Source of the DNA: UMGS75 sp964507405
GTDB lineage: Bacteria; Bacillota_I; Bacilli_A; ML615J-28; CAG-313
DNA: 64,000 nt
Assembly: GCA_964507405.1 (NCBI GenBank)
Contig: CAZDPJ010000002.1
Location: 1-64,000 of the forward strand
Direction: 5' to 3'
Part shown: positions 35,453-42,321 of the stretch, in pieces
Numbering within the stretch: position 1 is the stretch's first letter
How the letters are laid out: each line of letters begins with the position of its first letter
Program-made: the position numbers and the translations under genes
Notes under the pieces: model-generated
The model's input: the letters and a program-made list of their open reading frames with translations, nothing else
Database searches by the model: none
Told to the model about the DNA's origin: nothing

Positions 35453-36093
35453 ATTTCTTTTATTTCTCCTGGTTTTAGTCCATCAAGAACATAATCTCCA
35501 ATTCTTATTCTTTGTAAGGAAATAACTCTATTTTTAGAATTAATAACACTACGTCTAATTTGATGATATTTACCATCGATTAGGGTTAATTTAATATTAT
35601 AATCATCAATTAATTCAACTTTCATTTCTTTAGTAAGTTTACCTTTAATAATAATAGGTTTCGTAATACTATTTAAAAACTCATCGGTTACTTTATTTTT
35701 TAGTGTAACTATATAATCTTTCGTAATATTATTTAGAGGATTATTTAAATAGTTTATATAATTTCCATCATTTGTTAAAATAACAAGACCAAAACTATTT
35801 TTATCAAGTCTTCCTGCGGGCATTACTTTTTGACTAATCTTAATATTTGATATATATGAGTCATTTGTTGATGTAATATCACATCTAATTCCTATTGGTT
35901 TATAGTATAAATAATAAACTAAATCTTGCTTTGTAAGTATTTTATCATCAACAGTAACTATATCATTTTCATTAATTATCCATGAATAGTCTACCATCTT
36001 ATTATTTACTTTAATTCTATTTTCAGTATATAGTGTTCTTACTTCATGTTCTGTATAATTACCATTTATTTTTACATATTTACTTAGTCTCAT
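35428..36093 (-). CDS. RsuA/RluB/RluF-family rRNA pseudouridine synthase
   Basis: This 221-residue protein has an N-terminal S4 RNA-binding domain (about 1-50) and a pseudouridine synthase domain. The catalytic aspartate is in PAGRLDKNSFGLVILTNDG (around residue 97), with the downstream GKYHQIRRS motif. It isomerises a uridine in rRNA; which position cannot be told between the 16S (RsuA) and 23S (RluB/RluF) branches. AGAGGTGG lies before the ATG. The C-terminal codons overlap the terminator. It is divergent from comEA. Confidence 0.9.
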   Translation of the reverse strand: MRLSKYVKINGNYTEHEVRTLYTENRIKVNNKMVDYSWIINENDIVTVDDKILTKQDLVYYLYYKPIGIRCDITSTNDSYISNIKISQKVMPAGRLDKNSFGLVILTNDGNYINYLNNPLNNITKDYIVTLKNKVTDEFLNSITKPIIIKGKLTKEMKVELIDDYNIKLTLIDGKYHQIRRSVINSKNRVISLQRIRIGDYVLDGLKPGEIKEIKKTLINS

Positions 36094-36111
36094 CTTGCCA
36101 CCTCTTAAGTA

Positions 36112-36140
36112 ATTATATCATAAAAGATAGTTTTATTCCA
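36112..36140 (-). promoter_or_regulatory. Promoter of the pseudouridine synthase gene
   Basis: On the minus strand TGATATAAT provides an extended -10 (box at 36112-36117); the 17-bp-spaced -35 (TGGAAT) is poor. It lies about 20 bp before the start. Confidence 0.6.
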
Positions 36141-36187
36141 TTATTTTTTAATCTTTATACGTAATATTTTTTAAAGAGGTGATATAC

Positions 36188-36667
36188 TTGAAAAGAATAT
36201 TAGTTTTATTATTGTTCTTCCTTTTAGTTGGATGTAGTGATGAAGATATATATATACCTCCATCTAATACATTAGATCAAGAATTAGTTATTGTTGAAAT
36301 TAAAGGAGCTGTAAAGTATCCTGGAGTATATGAAGTTAGTAGTAATGCCATCATTAAAGATATCATTGATCTTGCTGGGGGAGTGACAAATCTTGCTAAC
36401 TTAGATAGTATAAATTTAGCATCAAAAATAGAGAGTAATCAGTTAATTAATATTCCATATAAAAATTCAGTTTCTAATTTAATTAATATTAATACCGCAA
36501 GTTTAGCAGAGTTAACTACGCTCGAAGGAATTGGTAATTCTAAAGCATTAGCCATTATTAAGTACCGTAATGAAATGGGATTATTTACAAGTATTGAAGA
36601 CTTAAAAAAAGTAAAAGGTATTGGTGAAGGTTTATTTGAAAAGATTAAAGCGAATATTACGATTTAA
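36188..36667 (+). CDS. comEA: Competence protein ComEA, lipoprotein form
   Basis: This 159-residue DNA receptor has a signal peptide with a canonical lipobox LVGC (Cys16). An SLBB-type domain follows (VIVEIKGAVKYPGVYEV, about 34-50). A helix-hairpin-helix pair ends the protein: NINTASLAELTTLEGIG and DLKKVKGIGEGLFEKI. ComEA binds incoming double-stranded DNA at the cell surface and passes it to ComEC. Bacillus ComEA uses a transmembrane anchor, so the lipid anchor is unusual. The TTG at 36188 is preferred: AGAGGTG is 6 nt upstream and contains the alternative GTG. The 3' end overlaps comEC. Confidence 0.92.
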   Translation: MKRILVLLLFFLLVGCSDEDIYIPPSNTLDQELVIVEIKGAVKYPGVYEVSSNAIIKDIIDLAGGVTNLANLDSINLASKIESNQLINIPYKNSVSNLININTASLAELTTLEGIGNSKALAIIKYRNEMGLFTSIEDLKKVKGIGEGLFEKIKANITI

Positions 36668-38831
36668 TGATTTTGTAGGTAATTTTTATTTAATTGGACT
36701 TGGGGTTATATTAGGTCTTTTAGTTATAATTAGATTTAATATTCTATATTTAATTATCTTTATTTTGTATCTTTTATATTTATTTATAAAGTCATATAAA
36801 TATGCAATAGTTACAATAATACTATTTTTATTTCTTTTATTAAACCTAGGTATTAGATATATAAAATATAATAAAAAAGAATCAAATACTGTAAACTTAC
36901 AAGGAGTTATTGTTTCTGTTAAAGAAAAAACAAATAGCAATCAAATAATAATTAAATGTAATGGTTTAAAATATCTTTTTTATGATGAAACAAAATCATT
37001 AAAACTTGGTGATAATATTAATGTTAGGGGCAATCTTAGTAATAATGAATCCAATCATATTCCCTATTTATTTAATTATTCCCTTTATTTAAAAGAAAAC
37101 AATATTAAAGGAGTTATTAATAATCCTGAATATAAAAAAATAAATTCATCAGTTTCAATATATACTCTTAATAGATTAATCAATGATTCATTAAATGCAC
37201 GATTTAAAGGCAATACTGCCTCATTTTTAAAAGCTTTGTTAGTAGGTGAAACAAATACATTAGGTGAAGAATTAAGTGAAGATATTAGAAAGGTAGGTAT
37301 TGGTCATTTATTTGTAATATCAGGATTACATATGAATGTACTCGCAATGATTATTACTAAAATATTAAAACTTTTTAAAGTAAAGACTAGTTTTATTGAT
37401 TATATTATTATTTTCTTTTTTATAATTTATTATTTTATAACATTAGGTATGGTTTCAATATTAAGGGTATTACTGACCTTCATACTTTCTACCATTAATA
37501 AAAAAAATAAATTATTACTTTCTAGTTTAGATATATATATAATTTCAATTATTTTTATATTATTAGTTAATCCATATTATCTAGTAAATTATTCTTTTCT
37601 TTTAACTTATATTATTTCAACATCTCTTGTTATAATTAGTCCATTATTAAAATTTAAAGGATTTAAGGGAAGTATTTTAAATAATATTATAATGAGTGTA
37701 AATAGTATATTAGTTACGTTACCAATTATTATTAATATTAGTCCTACAATTAATTTCTTATCAATCATCTATAATTTATTTTATATTCCATTTATAAGCT
37801 ATATTCTTTTACCATTTTCAATAATTGTCTTAATCTTTTCTTTTTTAAGTCCTATCTATGAACTATTATTATCAGTCTTTATTAAAAGTACATCTTTTTT
37901 AAGTAATATCAATTTATTAAATATTAGTTTTTCAAGTATAAGTATCATTTTACCAGTAATATATTATTTATTATATTTAGTAATTGTTTTATTACTAATT
38001 AATAAAATAAAAGGAAAAATAAGAATATCTTTTTTTATACTGTTTAGTTTAATTATTATTATTTGGTGTAACTATAGTTACATAAATATGAACGATGAAA
38101 TATATTTTTTAGATTTACCAAAAGGAGAAAGTACTGTTATCATAAAAGCCTTTAATGAGGCCAATATTCTAATTGATACTGGTGAAAATGTGAATAATGA
38201 TTTAGAGTTATTTTTAAAGAAAAAAGGAATAAAAAGATTAGATTATGTTTTTATAAGTCATAGTGATAGTGATCATAATGGTAGACTGCCCTATTTAATT
38301 AAAGCCTTTAAAATAAAAAATATTGTAATTAGTAAATATGATGAAATTACTTATGAAATATGTATAAGAAATAATTATAAAGGCAATATTATCAAAGTAA
38401 AAGCAGATGATAAAATAATCTTTAAAGATATAGTATTTGAGATACTTTCACCTAGTAAAAACTATAATTCACCAAATAATAATAGTGTCGTTATGAAAAC
38501 TACGGTTTTTAATAAAAAAATCTTGTTTACTGGAGATATTGAAAAAGAAGTAGAAAGTACTTTATTAAATAAAGTAACGTTTAATATTGATATTTATAAA
38601 ATACCCCATCATGGTTCACTTACATCAAGTAGTAGTATATTTGTAAATAAACTTAACTATAAGTATGCGGTGTGCATGAGTGGATACCGAAATACCTTTG
38701 GATTACCAAATATGATAGCAATAAATAGGTATGAAAAAGAAAAAGTCCTCCTAACTAAAAATAAGAGAACTATTTATTTTAAGAAGAAATGGTTTAAAAA
38801 AAATATAGCATTAACAGATATTATGTATTAA
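36621..38831 (+). CDS. comEC: DNA internalisation channel protein ComEC
   Basis: This protein of about 736 residues is the inner-membrane channel for transforming DNA. Hydrophobic segments form an N-terminal cluster (about 20-75), an OB-like soluble loop (80-160), and the competence core with GHLFVISGLHMNVLA near 230. A C-terminal metallo-beta-lactamase domain has SHSDSDHNGR (HxDxDH) and IPHHGS. The start is uncertain: TTG 36621, GTG 36624 and TTG 36636 are all possible inside the end of comEA, with AAAGG and GAAGG nearby. Overlap with comEA implies coupled translation. Confidence 0.93.
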   Translation: MVKVYLKRLKRILRFNDFVGNFYLIGLGVILGLLVIIRFNILYLIIFILYLLYLFIKSYKYAIVTIILFLFLLLNLGIRYIKYNKKESNTVNLQGVIVSVKEKTNSNQIIIKCNGLKYLFYDETKSLKLGDNINVRGNLSNNESNHIPYLFNYSLYLKENNIKGVINNPEYKKINSSVSIYTLNRLINDSLNARFKGNTASFLKALLVGETNTLGEELSEDIRKVGIGHLFVISGLHMNVLAMIITKILKLFKVKTSFIDYIIIFFFIIYYFITLGMVSILRVLLTFILSTINKKNKLLLSSLDIYIISIIFILLVNPYYLVNYSFLLTYIISTSLVIISPLLKFKGFKGSILNNIIMSVNSILVTLPIIINISPTINFLSIIYNLFYIPFISYILLPFSIIVLIFSFLSPIYELLLSVFIKSTSFLSNINLLNISFSSISIILPVIYYLLYLVIVLLLINKIKGKIRISFFILFSLIIIIWCNYSYINMNDEIYFLDLPKGESTVIIKAFNEANILIDTGENVNNDLELFLKKKGIKRLDYVFISHSDSDHNGRLPYLIKAFKIKNIVISKYDEITYEICIRNNYKGNIIKVKADDKIIFKDIVFEILSPSKNYNSPNNNSVVMKTTVFNKKILFTGDIEKEVESTLLNKVTFNIDIYKIPHHGSLTSSSSIFVNKLNYKYAVCMSGYRNTFGLPNMIAINRYEKEKVLLTKNKRTIYFKKKWFKKNIALTDIMY

Positions 38832-38833
38832 TC

Positions 38834-38861
38834 TTGTTAAATATTTAAAATATGGTATAAT
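38834..38861 (+). promoter_or_regulatory. Upstream promoter of the HTH-membrane gene
   Basis: TTGTTA (38834-38839), a 16-bp spacer and TATAAT (38856-38861) with an extended TGG, directly after the comEC stop. Confidence 0.55.
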
Positions 38862-38893
38862 ATAATTTAAACAAAGGGTGGCTTAACAATCCA

Positions 38894-38922
38894 TTGACTT
38901 AAATTGCATAAATAGTTATAAT
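38894..38922 (+). promoter_or_regulatory. Proximal promoter of the HTH-membrane gene
   Basis: TTGACT (38894-38899), a 17-bp spacer and TATAAT (38917-38922). The ribosome-binding site GGAGGTG lies just downstream. Confidence 0.75.
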
Positions 38923-38956
38923 TTTTGTGGAGGTGTTAAAATGAAAGACAAAAAAA

Positions 38957-40615
38957 ATGTTTGGTTCATTTATAAAAGAAAAAAGACAAGAAAAAAATTA
39001 TTCACAAAAAGATTTAGCAGAACTGTTATTCATTACAGAAAGTGCTGTAAGTAAATGGGAAAGGGGAATTACATATCCAGATATTACATTAATTCATGAT
39101 ATATGTCGAGTATTAGATATTACTGAACATGAACTAATTGAATCAACTAATGATGTTAATTATCGGAAAATGAAAAAAGATGCACATAAATTTAATAAAC
39201 TTAAAAAAATTCTTTTTTGGATAATGAATATATCATATATTCTTGGAATTTTAGTTTGCTTTATTGTAAATATTGCATGCTTTCATACGCTATCGTGGTT
39301 TTTTATAGTTCTTTCTTCAATTTTAGTTGCATATTCATTTTGTCCAACCCTAACTTGGATTTATCCGAAATATAAACTAGTTATTTTTAGTATTACAACA
39401 TATGTTAGTTTAGTCATTTTATTTTTGACTTGTAGTATATATTTTTCTAATTATTGGTTTATGATAGCATCTATTAGTGTTTTACTGGGTTATTTTATTG
39501 TGCTTTTCCCAATAATGTTTAAAAAACAAAAAGGATATTTAGAAATTGATAAATATAAATTCTTATCTAAATTCTTTTTATTGATCTATAGTGGTGGAAT
39601 CTTTATTATTACATTATTATTACTAGTATCAATATATTGTTATACAAAATTTAATCTATTAATGGGCATTCTTATTTTATTGACTGTATTTATTATTCCA
39701 ATATTTTTAGGACTATTAAAAGGATTTAATGTTAAAAATAATATTATATTAATAATTATTCTTATAATTATTACTTTAATAATAATATTTATAGTATTAA
39801 ATACTATATTATCGGTTATTCATAATAGTTCAAAAGAAAATAAATCGATAAAGATTAATGAAGTAACAAAAGAAATAGTTGTTGATTGTGATATTTATAA
39901 TATAAATTTATATCTATCAAAAGAAAATGTAATTTATTTTGATGAATATAAAAAAATAAAAATTGATATCAAAGAAGAAAATGAAAGTATATATATAAAA
40001 GAAATTGATAATCGTAATATATTTGAGACATTATTTAACAATTTTAACAGGCCAAGTATTGATATATATTTAACAAATGATATGATAAGTTCTTTAGATA
40101 TAAATGTTTCAACTGGCGATATTAAAGTAAATAAGGGTTTTAATTTTGATAATATAAAAGTTAAAAATTCAACTGGTAATATTTTATTATCATGCAACGT
40201 AGACAATAAATTAGAAGTTGAAAATAGAACAGGTAATATTATTATTAATAATTCTACGATATTAGGTAATACCATAATTAATTCAAAAACCGGTAAAATT
40301 GACGTATATAATGTAAATACTGCTTCAATTAAAATTGAAACTAAAACTGGTAATACGAAGTTATTAAATACAATTATTAACAATTCCATCTATCTTACCG
40401 CGTCAACTGGAAATGTAATTTTAGAAGATGTTGATGCGGGGGACATATATGTTAAAGTAACAACTGGAAATATTGAAGGAACCTTATTATCGGAAAAAAT
40501 ATTTAGTGTAGAGTCATCAACTGGTAAAATAAATGTTCCGGAATCCTATACTGGTGGTAGATGTAAGTTAATTACATCAACCGGAAATATAAATATTAAG
40601 TATAAAGAAAAATAA
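38957..40615 (+). CDS. XRE-type HTH protein with membrane domain and DUF4097-like repeat domain
   Basis: This 552-residue protein starts with an HTH_3 domain (KDLAELLFITESAVSKWERG, about 23-42). About seven hydrophobic segments span 85-290. The C-terminal beta-repeat region carries nine (S/T)TG(N/D/K)I-like units from about 385 to 548 (DUF4097/adhesin-like solenoid). With the HTH inside and seven spans, the solenoid would lie outside. The GGAGG site at 38930 is correctly spaced for an ATG at 38941, but that ATG is out of frame by one base. Removing one A from the A8 run at 38950-38957 fuses them, adding MKDKK. One-component transmembrane regulation is inferred. Confidence 0.7.
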   Translation: MFGSFIKEKRQEKNYSQKDLAELLFITESAVSKWERGITYPDITLIHDICRVLDITEHELIESTNDVNYRKMKKDAHKFNKLKKILFWIMNISYILGILVCFIVNIACFHTLSWFFIVLSSILVAYSFCPTLTWIYPKYKLVIFSITTYVSLVILFLTCSIYFSNYWFMIASISVLLGYFIVLFPIMFKKQKGYLEIDKYKFLSKFFLLIYSGGIFIITLLLLVSIYCYTKFNLLMGILILLTVFIIPIFLGLLKGFNVKNNIILIIILIIITLIIIFIVLNTILSVIHNSSKENKSIKINEVTKEIVVDCDIYNINLYLSKENVIYFDEYKKIKIDIKEENESIYIKEIDNRNIFETLFNNFNRPSIDIYLTNDMISSLDINVSTGDIKVNKGFNFDNIKVKNSTGNILLSCNVDNKLEVENRTGNIIINNSTILGNTIINSKTGKIDVYNVNTASIKIETKTGNTKLLNTIINNSIYLTASTGNVILEDVDAGDIYVKVTTGNIEGTLLSEKIFSVESSTGKINVPESYTGGRCKLITSTGNINIKYKEK

Positions 40616-40647
40616 ACATCTATTCATAAATTGATTAATCACTTTAC

Positions 40648-40676
40648 TTTACTAAACTAAAGTTTTATGATATAAT
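40648..40676 (+). promoter_or_regulatory. rpsT promoter
   Basis: TTTACT (40648-40653), a 17-bp spacer and TATAAT (40671-40676) with an extended TGA, 30 bp before rpsT. Confidence 0.75.
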
Positions 40677-40705
40677 AAATATGTTATTTCATTGGAGGTG
40701 TAGCA

Positions 40706-40969
40706 ATGGCAAACATTAAACAACAAATGAAACGAGATATTACTAATAACAAAAAAAGATTATTAAATGCATCATTTAATTCATCTTTAAAAACAGCAGT
40801 AAAAGCTTTTGAAGCAGCTCTTTTATCTGGTGATAAAGCAAAAGCTACTGAAGCATATAGTTTTGCTTGTAAAAAATTAGACAAATCTTTAGCTAAAGGT
40901 ATTAATCATAAAAACTATGTTGCTAGACAAAAATCTCGTTTAGCAAGTGCTTTAAATAAAATGGCATAA
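40706..40969 (+). CDS. rpsT: 30S ribosomal protein S20
   Basis: This 87-residue, lysine-rich, all-helical protein binds 16S rRNA in the 30S body. It begins ANIKQQMKRDITNNKKRLLNA after the Met and ends with the KNYVARQKSRLASALNKMA segment. Length is typical. GGAGGTG lies 7 nt before the ATG. It is monocistronic, with its own promoter and terminator. In Bacillus rpsT sits next to holA and gpr; here it is about 12 kb away from them. Confidence 0.97.
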   Translation: MANIKQQMKRDITNNKKRLLNASFNSSLKTAVKAFEAALLSGDKAKATEAYSFACKKLDKSLAKGINHKNYVARQKSRLASALNKMA

Positions 40970-40981
40970 GAAATAAAATTT

Positions 40982-41020
40982 ACCCTTTAAATCTAATTTG
41001 ATTTAGAGGGTTATTTTTTT
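40982..41020 (+). terminator. rpsT terminator
   Basis: ACCCTTTAAATC (40982-40993) pairs with GATTTAGAGGGT (41000-41011), one wobble, then a seven-T run. Confidence 0.92.
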
Positions 41021-41040
41021 AATTAAATTTTAAGTTATGA

Positions 41041-41049
41041 TGATATAAT
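41041..41049 (+). promoter_or_regulatory. Extended -10 promoter of the kinase / lipoprotein operon
   Basis: TGATATAAT at 41041-41049 gives an extended -10 box; no convincing -35 is present at 17 bp. It lies 40 bp before the kinase gene. Confidence 0.5.
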
Positions 41050-41089
41050 TTAAAAAAGATATACTATATTTAAAATATGGAGAAGTAGT

Positions 41090-42307
41090 ATGTTCAAAAA
41101 ATTGAGAATTAAATTTATATGTATTGCTATGCTTTCGGTTATTATTGTTTTAGCACTGGTAATTGGTGGAATTAATATTAATAATTATCATGCTATAACA
41201 ACAAAGGCAGATGAAACCTTAAATATAATGAAAAATAATAATGGGAAATTTCCATTAAGAATACCAAATAAAAATAATTATGAAGAGTTTTCTAATCCTG
41301 AGGCTTTTTATGAAACAAGATACTTTACAATAATTTTAAGCAAAAATAAGGAGGTAGTTAGAATTGATCTTGAAAACGTTGCTTCGATTGATTCTGAATC
41401 CGCTTATAATTATGCTCTTAAAATTGATAATAAAACCAAAGAAAATGGCTTTGTTGATAATTACCGGTATTTAAAAGTAAATTTAAGTGAAGATAAAGTT
41501 ATATATATGTTCTTAGATTGTAGTAGAAGTTTAAATATCTATTATCAATTTTTACAAAGTAGTATTATGATGAGTTTAATGGTAATTATTTTAGTCCTTG
41601 TTTTAGTAATTTTCTTTTCTATGATTATTACTAAACCTGTTGCTAGAACATATCAAAAACAACAACAATTTATAACTAATGCAAGTCATGATTTAAAAAC
41701 CCCATTAACTATTATTAATGGTAGTTGTGAAATATTAGAATATAATAATACTGATAATGAATGGATTGAAACAATAAAAGAACAAGTAAATAAATTAACA
41801 AGTTTAACTAATAAATTAGTAATACTTGCTAAAATGGATGAGACAATGGCTGATTGCCCAATGACGGAGTTTAATTTATCATCGACAATCGAAGATGTAA
41901 TTAGTCCTTATCAACAATTATTAGTAAGTAATAATAAAAAGTTTTCATTTAATATTTCCAGTAATATTTCTTACAAAGGTAATGAATTATTAATTAGACA
42001 AATGTTACAGTTATTACTTGATAATGCTTTAAAATATTCGGATATTGAAGGCAATATAATATTAACATTATCTAAAACTAATCGAAATATTAAGTTACAA
42101 TTATCTAATACAACAAGTAATATTCCGGTTGGTAATTTAGATAAATTATTTGAAAGATTTATAAGACTTGATTCTTCAAGAAATAGTCAAACGGGAGGAC
42201 ATGGAATAGGTCTTTCAGTTGTTAAAACGATAGTTGATATTCATAAAGGAAAAATAAAAGCATATTCAGAAGATGGAAAGACAATCACCTTTATGATTAC
42301 TTTATAA
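41090..42307 (+). CDS. Orphan sensor histidine kinase
   Basis: This 405-residue membrane kinase has transmembrane helices at about 9-29 and 157-180, flanking an extracellular sensor domain of about 125 residues. The HisKA domain has NASHDLKTPLT with phospho-acceptor His200. An HATPase_c domain follows: N box LLLDNALKYS, and GGHGIGLSVVKTIV as the G box. No response regulator is encoded nearby, so the partner is elsewhere. The extracellular domain is not a recognised family. A large carbohydrate-binding-type lipoprotein gene follows by 14 bp, so the pair is co-transcribed. GGAGAAG lies before the ATG. Confidence 0.9.
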   Translation: MFKKLRIKFICIAMLSVIIVLALVIGGININNYHAITTKADETLNIMKNNNGKFPLRIPNKNNYEEFSNPEAFYETRYFTIILSKNKEVVRIDLENVASIDSESAYNYALKIDNKTKENGFVDNYRYLKVNLSEDKVIYMFLDCSRSLNIYYQFLQSSIMMSLMVIILVLVLVIFFSMIITKPVARTYQKQQQFITNASHDLKTPLTIINGSCEILEYNNTDNEWIETIKEQVNKLTSLTNKLVILAKMDETMADCPMTEFNLSSTIEDVISPYQQLLVSNNKKFSFNISSNISYKGNELLIRQMLQLLLDNALKYSDIEGNIILTLSKTNRNIKLQLSNTTSNIPVGNLDKLFERFIRLDSSRNSQTGGHGIGLSVVKTIVDIHKGKIKAYSEDGKTITFMITL

Positions 42308-42321
42308 AGTGAGGTAGAAAA

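Noticed and set aside
35251..35478. 75-codon frame overlapping the small lipoprotein and the terminator
   Set aside because: It lies in another frame of a clear signal-peptide gene and runs through the terminator; no ribosome-binding site.
39934..40389. Long open frame (151 codons) antisense to the DUF4097-like domain
   Set aside because: It mirrors the repetitive low-complexity coding strand, has no ribosome-binding site and encodes an unlikely Ile/Leu-rich product.
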